From contig CAMNEH010000013.1 of assembly GCA_946536315.1 (NCBI GenBank), positions 1 through 39,253 on the forward strand: a stretch of DNA of 39,253 bases, in the 5' to 3' direction. The stretch comes from an uncultured Clostridia bacterium. Its GTDB lineage: Bacteria > Bacillota > Clostridia > Christensenellales > Aristaeellaceae. The notes beneath the pieces are model-generated. The model saw nothing but the letters and a program-made list of their open reading frames with translations. It was not told where the DNA came from and did no database searches. Positions 8,419 to 16,631 of the stretch are shown here, one piece after another; position 1 is the stretch's first letter, and the number at the start of each line of letters is the position of its first letter. A program made the translations under genes and the position numbers.

Positions 8419-8627
8419 CATTGGGCCGGTCTCATCAGCTATATGCAGTTCAAACTGATCAGGGACACGGGAGAATCGGGAAACGGGAATCCTTTTGCCC
8501 GGCAGCGCGGACTGCGATGATTTGCATGCCATGGCCCGGCGTTTTTTTCCAAGGGCCACGGCTGCTGCCGGGCGGGGACGGCGTATGTGGGGCAGTTCAA
8601 CGGCGACCTGGTGTTCACTCACCATGA
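8419..8627. other. Gene-poor stretch, nothing recognised
   Basis: No ribosome site, coherent frame or recognisable protein fragment was found. Short open frames change phase every few dozen bases, which fits decayed coding DNA belonging to the leucine-rich-repeat remnant downstream. Confidence 0.4.
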
Positions 8628-8866
8628 AACCCAGTGTTTCAGGCTCAGACGTTTAAATCGATCGGCACCGGCGCATTTTCACTGACTGACCTGGAGAGCA
8701 TTGTCCTTCCCGGGAGAGTGGACTATCTCGGAGAAGAACTGTTCAGGGAATGTTCTGAACTGGTAGAGGTATTGGAGAAAATGCCTTTTTGGATTGTGAA
8801 TCCCTGAAAACCTGTTATTTGCCGGACACTGTTGAATATATCGGCCCTGATGCGTTCGCCTCTTAA
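8628..8866 (+). pseudogene. Frameshifted BspA-type leucine-rich-repeat (LRR_5) fragment
   Basis: From 8652 the plus strand reads FKSIGTGAFSLTDLESIVLP, then VDYLGEELFRECSEL, which is the IG..AF...L..I.LP.....I...AF..C..L pattern of BspA/LRR_5 surface repeats. The frame hits TGA shortly after ATG CCT TTT TGG. In the -1 frame it resumes as DCESLKTCYLPDTVEYIG, PDAFAS, and stops at 8866. One extra T in the T5 run at 8786-8790 would join both parts as MPFLDCESL. There is no start codon, and an in-frame TGA (8625-8627) lies upstream, so only about two repeats survive. This is a relic of a surface LRR protein, or a sequencing indel in a remnant. Confidence 0.72.
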
Positions 8867-9015
8867 GTATTTCCATCATGATAACACTGCGAAATGCACT
8901 TCAATGGAGCAGGTGCAGATCATTTTAAAATACCTTATGGGATGGTAAAGACCATAAAAACAGAATTTGTCAGATGGAACAATCAATCAGGAGATTGCGG
9001 TATCATGTTCCAAGG
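8867..9015. other. Intergenic, no gene seen
   Basis: AT-richer stretch between the leucine-rich-repeat remnant and the convergent mnmM gene. No start codon with ribosome site and no clear terminator was found. Confidence 0.4.
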
Positions 9016-9588
9016 CTAATACTGCTTTTCAGCCGCGAAACAGACCGGTGCGGCGGGCCCGGCGTTCACAAATACGTGCTCGAGAATGTTGAATTCCTGC
9101 GGGCGTATGCCGCTGAACAGCGCCCTCAGGGCGTTCAGCTCGCGCAGGCCCTCGTCGTGCCCGGGATAACAGCACACCAACAGCAGGCCGCCGGGTGTCA
9201 GCAGCGCCATGGCGGCCTGCACGGCGGCCAGGGTGGAGGGCAGCAGCGTCGTGACGCTTTTGTCGCCGCCCGGCAGGAAGCCGAGGTTGAAGTCGATCAG
9301 CCGGGGCGGGCGCTCCAGGTACTTGGCCATTTGGGCGTGGCTGTCCTGAATCAGCGTGACGCGGTCGATCAGCCCGGCGGCCGTCAGCCGCGCGCGCGTC
9401 TGCGCCAGGGCCTGCGCCTGGATGTCAAACGCGGTCACGCGGCCCTCGGCGCCGACCAGACGCGCGAGGCGCTCGGTATCGTGCCCGTTGCCCATTGTCG
9501 CGTCCACCGCGGCGTCCCCGGGACGGAGCGCCCGCGCCATATAGTCCGCGGCGATCCAGCGCGCGGAGCGCAGCAGCGGCTCAGTCAT
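9016..9588 (-). CDS. mnmM: tRNA (mnm5s2U34)-type methyltransferase, YtqB/MnmM family
   Basis: This 190-residue Rossmann-fold methyltransferase has the family SAM-binding loop VDATMGNGHDTERLA (about 29-43), the acidic strand AFDIQAQAL (about 53-61) and the family-specific core DFNLGFLPGGDKSVTT followed by GGLLLVCCYPGHDEG. These fit PF06962, once called 'rRNA methylase'. Its Bacillus subtilis member YtqB was shown to be MnmM, which completes mnm5s2U at the tRNA wobble base. Length is normal for the family. The start overlaps the end of rluB by 8 bp, so the two are translationally coupled in an RNA-modification operon. Assignment to MnmM rather than another PF06962 activity follows from family only. 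Confidence 0.87.
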   Translation of the reverse strand: MTEPLLRSARWIAADYMARALRPGDAAVDATMGNGHDTERLARLVGAEGRVTAFDIQAQALAQTRARLTAAGLIDRVTLIQDSHAQMAKYLERPPRLIDFNLGFLPGGDKSVTTLLPSTLAAVQAAMALLTPGGLLLVCCYPGHDEGLRELNALRALFSGIRPQEFNILEHVFVNAGPAAPVCFAAEKQY

Positions 9589-10291
9589 CGAGCGCCTTCA
9601 GCCGCGCGATCTCTTCGGCGGTCAGGTCGCGCCACTGCCCGCGGGGCAGGGGGCCCAGCGTCAGCGGGCCGAACCCCACGCGCTTCAGCGCGAGCACCTG
9701 CAGCCCGACGGCCTCGAACATCCGGCGGACCTGGCGGTTGCGGCCCTCGTGAATGGTCACGGTGACGTAGCACACGTCCTCGTCCTGGCGGGTGAGCTGC
9801 ACGCGCGCGGGCGACGTGCGCCGCTCGTCGAGCACGACGCCGCCGCGCAGGGTGCGAATCTGTTCACGCGTGATCGTGCCGCCGACGCGGGCGACGTAGG
9901 TCTTGTCCACCTCGTTGCGCGGGTGCAGCAGGCGGTTGGTCAGCTCGCCGTCGTTGGTCAGCAGCAGCAGGCCCTCGCTGTCGTAGTCGAGCCGCCCGAC
10001 GGGAAATACGCGGACGCGCAGGTGCTCAAAGTGACTCAGCACCGTTTTGCGGCCCTCCGGGTCCGTCACGGTGGTCACTTCTCCCGCGGGCTTGTGATAC
10101 ATGATGTAGCGCTTGACGGCCGCGGGCTTCACCGGCTTGCCGTCCACAGTCACGTGCGCGCCTTCTTCGACCTGCGTGCCCATTTCCGTCACGGTCAGTC
10201 CGTTCACGGTGACCCGGCCTTCGCGGATCATGTCCTCGGCGTGCCGGCGGCTGGCGACGCCGCAGTCCGCCAGGTATTTCTGCAGTCGCAT
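9581..10291 (-). CDS. rluB: 23S rRNA pseudouridine synthase, RsuA/RluB family
   Basis: A cytosolic enzyme of 236 residues, starting at ATG 10291 after GGAGGAGG. An N-terminal S4 RNA-binding domain (MRLQKYLADCGVASRRHAED, residues 1-60) precedes the catalytic domain. The catalytic domain has IMYHKPAGEVTT (63-74) and the signature GRLDYDSEGLLLLTNDG with catalytic Asp102. The conserved end IHEGRNRQVRRMF is also present. RluB modifies U2605-type positions of 23S rRNA; the RsuA/RluE relatives are hard to separate by eye, but the S4 domain and length fit RluB best. It is the middle gene of the nudC-rluB-mnmM minus-strand operon (15-bp gap before, 8-bp overlap after). Confidence 0.92.
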   Translation of the reverse strand: MRLQKYLADCGVASRRHAEDMIREGRVTVNGLTVTEMGTQVEEGAHVTVDGKPVKPAAVKRYIMYHKPAGEVTTVTDPEGRKTVLSHFEHLRVRVFPVGRLDYDSEGLLLLTNDGELTNRLLHPRNEVDKTYVARVGGTITREQIRTLRGGVVLDERRTSPARVQLTRQDEDVCYVTVTIHEGRNRQVRRMFEAVGLQVLALKRVGFGPLTLGPLPRGQWRDLTAEEIARLKALDD

Positions 10292-10306
10292 AGGATTCCT
10301 CCTCCG

Positions 10307-11626
10307 TTATGATTCGCCCAGGTCATAGGCGTAGCGCGGGTCATTGTCCTCGGACACGTGAATGATGCCGCGGCGCTGAAAGCCCAGCTTGGTCAGCAGC
10401 CCCTGCATGACGGTATTGTCCGGGTGCGTGTCGATACGCAGGTAGCCGGACTGGGCCAGCGCCCAGCGCAAAATGGCGGTGCCGACGCCGGCGCGCAGAC
10501 CGGCCGACGCGGCGCGGTGCACGACGCCATAAGGCCTGTCCAGCCGCCAGGCGCCCTGCGTGATATCGCGGTACCCCGGCTCGGCGTCCAGCGCATAGTC
10601 GTAGTAAAACACGCCCTGCAGCTGTCCGTCCGCCTCGCAGACATAGCATTTGCCCCGCTCGATGTCGCGGGCGATCAGGGCTTCGGGCGGCCAGTTCGAT
10701 GGCCCCCACTGGCGCGGATTGCCGTGCGCCGCCATAAAGCTGCGCGCGGTGGCGTATACGCGCATGATCGCGGGCAGCTCGTCGGCCCGGGCGTGGCGGA
10801 TGCGCAGACCGCCGTCGCGCGGGAACGGATCGAATCCGTCCCGGAACCGCGCGATCATATCATTGGTCAGCGAGGCGCTGTCGTTCAGCGCGCCGATCTC
10901 GCCGCGCGGCAGCCAGTACGCGTCCCTGAGTTCGCTGTGGTCGACGCGGATCTCGCCCTCGGCGACCTCGCAGTAAAAGCCCAGCAGCAGGTTGTGGTCA
11001 AACCCCCAGGGTTGGGCGCCTGCGTAGCGCGTGCGCAGGACCTTCAGGCCGACTTCTTCCATCACCTCGCGGCGGACCGTGTCCTCGGGCGTTTCCCCGA
11101 TCTCGCAGTATCCGGCCAGCAGCGCGCGCCCGGTATACGGCCGCCCGGCGTAGTGGGATACCAGGATGCGCTCTCCCTGTACCACGCCGATGATGACAGC
11201 CGGCGCGATCGTCGGATAGACAGTGTTCCCGCAGCCGGGACATACCATGGCGCGCTCGGCGGTGGACGCGGCCATCGCCTGCCCGCAGCGTCCGCAGTAG
11301 CGCTGGTGACGGTACCAGTAGTCCAGGTGCATGCCGGTCACCGCGGCAAAGGCGCGCTCCTGCGGCTGGGCAACGCGCAGCGCTCGCCGCTCCACGGTGT
11401 CAAACGGGCGGTCCGCCGCGGCCGGCGCCAGATAGTATTCCTCATCGCCGACGCGAAACAGGTAGGTCAGCGCTTCGCCCGGGAAATCCGCGGCACGGGG
11501 GAAGGCCAGCGGCGAGGCGGATGCCACGTATACGCCGCGCTGGCCGTAGCACAGCACCGGGTCCGTTGGCCGGGGTGACCGTATGGCGTACCGCAGATCG
11601 TATTCCGCCTGTATGTCCTGAATCAT
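10307..11626 (-). CDS. nudC: NudC-type Nudix NAD(H) pyrophosphatase fused to a GNAT acetyltransferase
   Basis: The 439-residue protein joins two enzymes. Residues 1-265 look like NudC: an N-terminal beta region, a four-Cys zinc site (Cys111, Cys114, Cys129, Cys132), a Nudix box from Gly172 to Leu194 with the REVMEEVGL core, and AQPWGFDHNLLLGF, which matches the NudC SQPWPFPxS(L)M region and specifies NAD(H) hydrolysis or deNADding of RNA. Residues about 274-439 (LRIRHARADELPAIMRVY...) form a GNAT acetyltransferase with RAGVGTAILRWAL as the acetyl-CoA loop and LLTKLGFQRRGI near the end. Start ATG 11626 follows GGGAGGA. No stop, frameshift or internal start with a good site separates the halves. 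It heads the operon with rluB and mnmM. Confidence 0.88.
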   Translation of the reverse strand: MIQDIQAEYDLRYAIRSPRPTDPVLCYGQRGVYVASASPLAFPRAADFPGEALTYLFRVGDEEYYLAPAAADRPFDTVERRALRVAQPQERAFAAVTGMHLDYWYRHQRYCGRCGQAMAASTAERAMVCPGCGNTVYPTIAPAVIIGVVQGERILVSHYAGRPYTGRALLAGYCEIGETPEDTVRREVMEEVGLKVLRTRYAGAQPWGFDHNLLLGFYCEVAEGEIRVDHSELRDAYWLPRGEIGALNDSASLTNDMIARFRDGFDPFPRDGGLRIRHARADELPAIMRVYATARSFMAAHGNPRQWGPSNWPPEALIARDIERGKCYVCEADGQLQGVFYYDYALDAEPGYRDITQGAWRLDRPYGVVHRAASAGLRAGVGTAILRWALAQSGYLRIDTHPDNTVMQGLLTKLGFQRRGIIHVSEDNDPRYAYDLGES

Positions 11627-11652
11627 CTGGCAATTATCCTCCCGAATTTTAC

Positions 11653-11681
11653 TTGCAATTTTGTGGGCTATCCTGTATAAT
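11653..11681 (+). promoter_or_regulatory. Promoter of the DUF4332 gene
   Basis: TTGCAA (11653-11658), a 17-bp spacer and consensus TATAAT (11676-11681) lie 53 bp upstream of the start. Confidence 0.82.
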
Positions 11682-11734
11682 GGTTTTAGGCTATCTTACT
11701 GAAACGGTCTGGGGACTTGGAAAGGATGATGAAC

Positions 11735-12139
11735 ATGAAGAAGATCGATCTGATCGAGGGAATCGGCGAGGCGTACCGCGAAAAACTGAACGCGGAGGGC
11801 ATCGTCACCGTGGAGCAGCTGCTGGAAGCCTGCCGGACCAAGAAGGACCGCAAGGCGCTGGCGGAGAAGACGGAGACGACCGAAAAGCAGGTGCTGACCT
11901 GGGCCAACCACGCGGACCTGTTCCGCATCAAGGGGGTCGCGGGTCAGTACGCCGACCTGCTGGAGGCGGCCGGGGTGGATACCGTCAGCGAGCTGGCGCA
12001 GCGCGCCCCGGAAAACCTGACCCAGCGTATGGAGCAGCTGAACGAGGAAAAGCACCTGGTGCGCAGCGTGCCCTATCTGAAAATGGTGAAAAAATGGGTA
12101 GCGCAGGCGAAGGAGCTGCCCCGCGTGCTGGAATACTGA
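11735..12139 (+). CDS. DUF4332 helix-hairpin-helix protein
   Basis: I choose ATG 11735 because AAAGGA lies 8 bases upstream; nearby upstream TTG/ATG codons overlap that site. The 134-residue soluble protein has two helix-hairpin-helix units: DLIEGIGEAYREKLNAEGI (about 4-22), followed by TVEQLLEA, and ADLFRIKGVAGQYADLLEAA (about 62-81), followed by GVDTVSELA. The order matches DUF4332 (PF14229), whose members resemble DNA-binding HhH folds but have no settled function. It has its own promoter and a terminator behind it, so it is probably monocistronic. Confidence 0.82.
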   Translation: MKKIDLIEGIGEAYREKLNAEGIVTVEQLLEACRTKKDRKALAEKTETTEKQVLTWANHADLFRIKGVAGQYADLLEAAGVDTVSELAQRAPENLTQRMEQLNEEKHLVRSVPYLKMVKKWVAQAKELPRVLEY

Positions 12140-12177
12140 GGCCGCGGCGCGTTCCATCGGCGAAACTGCGCGGTCTG

Positions 12178-12209
12178 GCGCGGCGTGACGCGTTTACGCC
12201 GCGCTTTTT
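12178..12209 (+). terminator. Intrinsic terminator of the DUF4332 gene
   Basis: GCGCGGCGT (12178-12186) pairs with ACGCCGCGC (12196-12204), followed by TTTTTA. Confidence 0.85.
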
Positions 12210-12277
12210 ATATTGTACAGAATCCACGGATGGTTTGCAAGTGAAATGTTGAACGTAGTGCTGGAGCAAAAAATGCC

Positions 12278-12306
12278 TTTTCAAACGCCGGCGAATCTGA
12301 TAAAAT
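12278..12306 (+). promoter_or_regulatory. Possible promoter of the VanW-like gene
   Basis: TTTTCA (12278-12283), 17 bp, TAAAAT (12301-12306); spacing is ideal but both hexamers are imperfect. The -10 lies only 22 bp before the ATG. Confidence 0.45.
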
Positions 12307-12328
12307 AGAGGGCCGAGGGGGTGAGGCG

Positions 12329-13789
12329 ATGAGCGGGCACTGGACGGACCCGTCCTGGGATGAAGCGCCCGTGACGCCGCCCGCCCCGGGGAAGCGGACC
12401 AAAGGCCGGCATGGGCGCGCGCCCGCGGACAAACCGGGCGTTTGGGCGTGGGTGACGATGGTCTCCCTGGCGGTCATCGCCGTCCTGCTGCTGCTGGGCG
12501 TGCGGCGGGTCGCCGAGTGGGAACAGTTTCGCCGCCTGATGGCACAGGACCGGGCCGAAACGCTGGCGGAGGGCCTGCGGATCGGGGACACGCCGGTCGG
12601 CGGACTGACCCGCGCGCAGGCGATGGCCCTGCTGAACACGCAGCCTGCGCAGGCGCAGCCCCCGCTGCGGCTGCGCATCCGCGCGGACGACCTGGAATGG
12701 GTGCTGACGCAGGACGACCTGTCGACACCGGCGGATTCCGGCGCGATGGTCAGCGAGGCGTGGAGCGCGAGCCGCCGGCTGACGCTGCGCCGCGGGGAAA
12801 TCGTGGACACGCCCCTGGCCGCCCGCGAGCGGCTGCGCGATTCCATCCGGACGGAGGGCCTGCAGGTGACCGCGCATTCCGGGAACCTGCTGGAGGACAT
12901 TGCCCGCTACGTGGACGGCCTGGCCGCGGCGGTGGACCGCGCGCCCGTCAACGCGGCGCTGAGCGCCGTCGATTTTTCCCGGCGGGATTTCCAGTTTACG
13001 GAGGATATTCCCGGCAGGACGCTGGACCGCACCGCGCTGGTCAGCGCGATCGCGGTGGCGCTGGACGCGGGGGAGGACGTGGTCGAGGCGCAGGTGCGCC
13101 AGGTGCCCGCCGGCCTGACCAGGCTCCGGCTCAAGAACACCTTCGGCTGCCTGGAAATCCGGAGCTTTGATACGCAGACCTCCGCCGGCGATGACCAGGT
13201 GCGCGCGATGACGGAAGCGCTGAACGGCGCGATCATCCCGGGCGGCGAAACGCTCAGCCTGCGCGGACTGATGAACGGCCGGGTGACCGGGCTGGAGCAG
13301 GCCAACGCCGACCGGTTTGCTTCGGCCCTGTTTGATGCAGGGCTCTGCGCGGGGATGCGCCTGGTCGAGCGCGCCGCGCTGGACACCGCGGCCGCGCGCG
13401 GGCTGGAGGCGCACGTGGACGACACGGCGGACCTGAAACTGAACAACGCTTCGGAATCGCCCATGTGCGTGCTGTGCTATTACACGCCGCTGAACAGCCG
13501 CGGCACGCGCGGGGCCGTGACGCTGGAGGTGTACGGCCTGCTGCGCCCGGCGGGCGAAACGGCGGCCCTGAGCGTCGAAACGGTCGAAACGGTCAGGGCG
13601 GGCGCGCCGGAATATACGGTCAATCCGGATCTGGCGCCGGGCACGACGCTGCTCAGGCGCGAAGCGCGGGACGGCGAAACGGTCCGTACCCTGCTTCAGA
13701 AAATGAACAACGGCCGCGTGTACGCGACGGAGGTCGTGTGCGTCTGGACCTATCCGCCGGTGAGCAGACTCATCGAGCGGGGGCCGTGA
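12329..13789 (+). CDS. Membrane-anchored VanW-like protein with a C-terminal G5-like domain
   Basis: The 486-residue protein starts at ATG 12329 after GGGGGTGAGG. A basic, Pro-rich cytoplasmic tail (1-37) precedes one membrane segment (about 38-58, VWAWVTMVSLAVIAVLLLLG). Outside, LRIGDTPVGGLTRAQAMALL (83-102) is the entry motif of the putative peptidoglycan-binding domain found before VanW domains. A VanW-like region (about 285-400) has LNGAIIPGGETLSLRGLM, GLCAGMRLVERAALDTA and LKLNNASESPMCVL, but the usual FSFN.....RT..GY and LYNAAL landmarks are poorly kept. A G5-like end (about 420-475: PGTTLLRREARDGE) follows. Such proteins sit at the cell wall; biochemical role unknown. It begins a close-packed run with the TetR and acyltransferase genes. 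Confidence 0.75.
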   Translation: MSGHWTDPSWDEAPVTPPAPGKRTKGRHGRAPADKPGVWAWVTMVSLAVIAVLLLLGVRRVAEWEQFRRLMAQDRAETLAEGLRIGDTPVGGLTRAQAMALLNTQPAQAQPPLRLRIRADDLEWVLTQDDLSTPADSGAMVSEAWSASRRLTLRRGEIVDTPLAARERLRDSIRTEGLQVTAHSGNLLEDIARYVDGLAAAVDRAPVNAALSAVDFSRRDFQFTEDIPGRTLDRTALVSAIAVALDAGEDVVEAQVRQVPAGLTRLRLKNTFGCLEIRSFDTQTSAGDDQVRAMTEALNGAIIPGGETLSLRGLMNGRVTGLEQANADRFASALFDAGLCAGMRLVERAALDTAAARGLEAHVDDTADLKLNNASESPMCVLCYYTPLNSRGTRGAVTLEVYGLLRPAGETAALSVETVETVRAGAPEYTVNPDLAPGTTLLRREARDGETVRTLLQKMNNGRVYATEVVCVWTYPPVSRLIERGP

Positions 13790-13832
13790 CAGCGCGCCAG
13801 ACCAGGATCAACATACCGGACAGGAGGCAAGG

Positions 13833-14576
13833 ATGCGTAAAGGCGACGAACGGAAGGCAGCGCTGCTGAAGGCGGCGAAGGAGCTTTTCTTTACCCGGGG
13901 CTATGCCGCGACCAGTGTGAACGATATTCTGGACACGCAGCATATCAGCAAGGGCAGCTTCTATCACCATTTTGAGAGCAAGCTGGAGGTGCTGACCGCG
14001 CTGTGCAAGCAGCACCAGGAGGATGCGGCGGACCGCTTCCGCAGCGCGGTGACGGACGAAATGCCCGCGCTGGATCAGCTGGACCTGCTCCTGTACCACG
14101 CGCTGCCCGCCGTGCCCGAGGAAACGCAGATGTGCGCGCTTCTGCTGCAGCTGGTGCGGACCCCGGAGGGCGACCAGGTGATCTCGGCGATGCTGAACGC
14201 GCAGAGGATCGCTTTTTACAGCCAGTTTGCCGGCCTGATCCGCCGCCTGGCGGAGGAGGACCGGGCCTACCTGCCGTTTCCCGCGCTGCCGGAGCTGGCG
14301 TGGGATATGTATACGACGCTCTATCGCCGCGTGCTCGGCCTGGGGCTGGACTATGCGCTGCAGCGCAAGCCGGTGTCGCCGGAGTATGCGGATGAGGCGC
14401 AGCTGATGCAGGCGATGCGCTATGTGCTGGAGCGGACGCTGGATCTGCCGTTTGGCAGTCTGACGATCGTCCGGGCGGAAATCCTGCGCGGCGTGCTCAC
14501 GGAAGCGGCCGACATCGCCCGGGCGGCGCGCCAGGCGGAAAACGGCGCCGAAGAGCATCAGCTGAGCATGTTCTGA
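13833..14576 (+). CDS. TetR/AcrR-family transcriptional regulator
   Basis: A 247-residue protein starting at ATG 13833 after AGGAGGCAAGG. Residues 7-60 form the TetR DNA-binding domain: ALLKAAKELFFTRGYAATSV, then VNDILDTQHISKGSFYHHFESKLEVL, which contains the recognition helix. The C-terminal helical ligand domain is unspecific. It is 44 bp after the VanW-like gene and 18 bp before the membrane acyltransferase gene, so it may repress the latter in response to a lipid or drug-like ligand; that is context inference. Confidence 0.9.
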   Translation: MRKGDERKAALLKAAKELFFTRGYAATSVNDILDTQHISKGSFYHHFESKLEVLTALCKQHQEDAADRFRSAVTDEMPALDQLDLLLYHALPAVPEETQMCALLLQLVRTPEGDQVISAMLNAQRIAFYSQFAGLIRRLAEEDRAYLPFPALPELAWDMYTTLYRRVLGLGLDYALQRKPVSPEYADEAQLMQAMRYVLERTLDLPFGSLTIVRAEILRGVLTEAADIARAARQAENGAEEHQLSMF

Positions 14577-14594
14577 CCCTGAAAGGATTGTTGC

Positions 14595-16631
14595 ATGGAG
14601 CGTCAGTCTCATGGCTCTTTTCTCCCATTGAGTCACATGTCCGTATTGTTCAATTTCTTATTCAGCATGCTGACCAGCAGCCTGCTGCTGAACAACCCTC
14701 TGATCGGCGGCGGGCTGTACCTGCTGGGCAGGACGGTCACGGTGTACGCGCGCTGGCTGCATCCGCTGCATTATCATCAGCAAAGCAAATTCCGCAAGCG
14801 CCTCGGCATGGTCATCCTGCTGGTCGTGTTCGTCTGCGCGCTGCTGCTGTCCACCGCGCTGCCGGTGAAGATCGATTCCACGGTGTTCTGGCTGATCGTG
14901 ACCATCGCCTTTCTCGGGACGCTGCGCCCGCTGATCACACAGCGCGTGGTGGAGCGCCTGACTGCGAAGGGAACACGCCCGTTCAAGGCGTTTGTCCGGC
15001 TGATCTTTGTGCAGCTGGCGATGCTGGTGCTGCCGTTTTCCTTGATCTTCCTGACGGTGCTTCCGCCGGAGAGCTGGATGCTGTCGGTGGGCTATCTGAT
15101 CGGCAGCGCGTGGGAGACCATGGAATGCTGGCGGCTGCGCTACGACCGGACGGAGCCTGACCCCGGGGACGCGAAGGACCTGGAGGGACTCAGGAGCGTG
15201 CACGCGTGGAATACGTACTCCCGGCTGCTGTTCGTCATGACGGCGGCCATTCAGGCTACGCTCATCATGGCGTATACCTTTATCAGCTGCACCGCGGGCG
15301 AAATGCTGATCTGCATCGGCATCGCCGTGGTCGGCACCAGCGCCGCCTATGCCCTGACCGGCGCGCTGATGCGCCTGCTCGGCGCGCGCAGGCGGGACCC
15401 CACGAATATGCTGTTCCTGGGCATTGCGCTGTGGATCGCGGGGCTGGTGACCTTTTCCGATAACATCCTGAAACAGTCGCTGCTGTATGCTTACCTGTCG
15501 CTGGCGCTGTCCATGATGGGCATCGGCATGTGCGTACGCGTGCTCAACTATATGGAGCATACCATGCGCAATGTCGTCGCGTTTTCCCTGGGCCGTCTGC
15601 CGGCGCAGGCGCTGGGACGCTCCCTGCATTTTCAGGCGGACTTCGCGTCGCTGACGGGGCAGCTGATCGCGCTGCTGGGCATCGCGCTGTTCTGCTTCTT
15701 CAACCAGAACAGCTTCCCGCACACGCTGTATGATCTGGCGAAGGGCATCCGTCCGCTGATGCTGGTGCCCGCGTTGCTGCTGGTACTCGCTGCGCTGGTC
15801 TGTGCGCTGCTGTTCCCGATGACCAAGCAGCACATGCAGAAGCTGGACCGGTACATGTCTCTGGAGCACGAGGGCGAGGAAAACCCGGCCCTGCGCGCCC
15901 AGCTGGAGGACGTGGTCATCCGGCGCTCGCTCAAGCATTATGGCGTCAAGCTGATCATGCTGGTCATGCGCCCCTTCTTTTACCATCGCATCCGCGGGCA
16001 GGAGAATGTGCCGAATGACCCGGATCGCGCCCTGGTGTTCGTATGCAATCACGGCGAGATTTACGGCCCGATCGTGACCAACCTGTACGTGCCGTTCTCC
16101 TTCCGCCCGTGGGTGATCAGCGAAATGATGGACGTGAAGGCGATCGCGAAGCGCTGCGCGGAGGGCACGTTCACCCTGTGGCACTGGATGCCCGCGAAGT
16201 GGCGCATGCCGATCGCGCGCGCGGTGGCGCCGTTCATGGCGTGGATCATGCGGTCCGTGGACGCGATCCCCGTGTATTACCAGGAGCCGGCCAAGCTGCG
16301 CCACACCTTCCGCGAGAGCGTGGCCGCCATGGAAGCCGGGGACAATATCCTGCTGTTTCCCGAAAACTCGGACGATACGCCGGACCACCACTATAAGCTG
16401 TCGGGCGTCAGCCATTTCTTTACGGGCTTCACGATGCTGGCACCGATGTATTACCGCAAAACGGGCAAGCGCACCATTTTTGTGCCGATCTACGCTGACC
16501 GGAAAAAGCGGGTGCTGACCTTCGGCCGGCCAACGGAGTATGACCCAGACAACGATGCGAACAATGAACGCGACCGCCTGTGCGCGTACCTGCGCGGTGA
16601 GATGCTGAAGATTGCCGGAGGTGAGGCGTGA
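14595..16631 (+). CDS. Polytopic membrane protein fused to a PlsC-like glycerolipid acyltransferase domain
   Basis: This 678-residue protein starts at ATG 14595 after AAAGGATTG. Residues about 15-410 contain roughly ten hydrophobic segments (for example VILLVVFVCALLLSTAL and LLIALLGIALFCFF-like stretches), compatible with a transporter-like (MFS/LplT-style) half. Residues about 440-678 form a PlsC/LPLAT acyltransferase: FVCNHGEIYGP (482-492) is motif I, VDAIPVYY the central strand, and LLFPENSDD (586-594) motif III. In canonical HX4D motif I the Asp would be at residue 491, but Gly is there; only His486 remains, with Glu488 nearby. Motif III keeps FPE. The order resembles LplT-Aas fusions that flip and reacylate lysophospholipids. 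A TetR gene lies just upstream, and the stop overlaps the dprA start by 4 bp. Confidence 0.8.
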   Translation: MERQSHGSFLPLSHMSVLFNFLFSMLTSSLLLNNPLIGGGLYLLGRTVTVYARWLHPLHYHQQSKFRKRLGMVILLVVFVCALLLSTALPVKIDSTVFWLIVTIAFLGTLRPLITQRVVERLTAKGTRPFKAFVRLIFVQLAMLVLPFSLIFLTVLPPESWMLSVGYLIGSAWETMECWRLRYDRTEPDPGDAKDLEGLRSVHAWNTYSRLLFVMTAAIQATLIMAYTFISCTAGEMLICIGIAVVGTSAAYALTGALMRLLGARRRDPTNMLFLGIALWIAGLVTFSDNILKQSLLYAYLSLALSMMGIGMCVRVLNYMEHTMRNVVAFSLGRLPAQALGRSLHFQADFASLTGQLIALLGIALFCFFNQNSFPHTLYDLAKGIRPLMLVPALLLVLAALVCALLFPMTKQHMQKLDRYMSLEHEGEENPALRAQLEDVVIRRSLKHYGVKLIMLVMRPFFYHRIRGQENVPNDPDRALVFVCNHGEIYGPIVTNLYVPFSFRPWVISEMMDVKAIAKRCAEGTFTLWHWMPAKWRMPIARAVAPFMAWIMRSVDAIPVYYQEPAKLRHTFRESVAAMEAGDNILLFPENSDDTPDHHYKLSGVSHFFTGFTMLAPMYYRKTGKRTIFVPIYADRKKRVLTFGRPTEYDPDNDANNERDRLCAYLRGEMLKIAGGEA

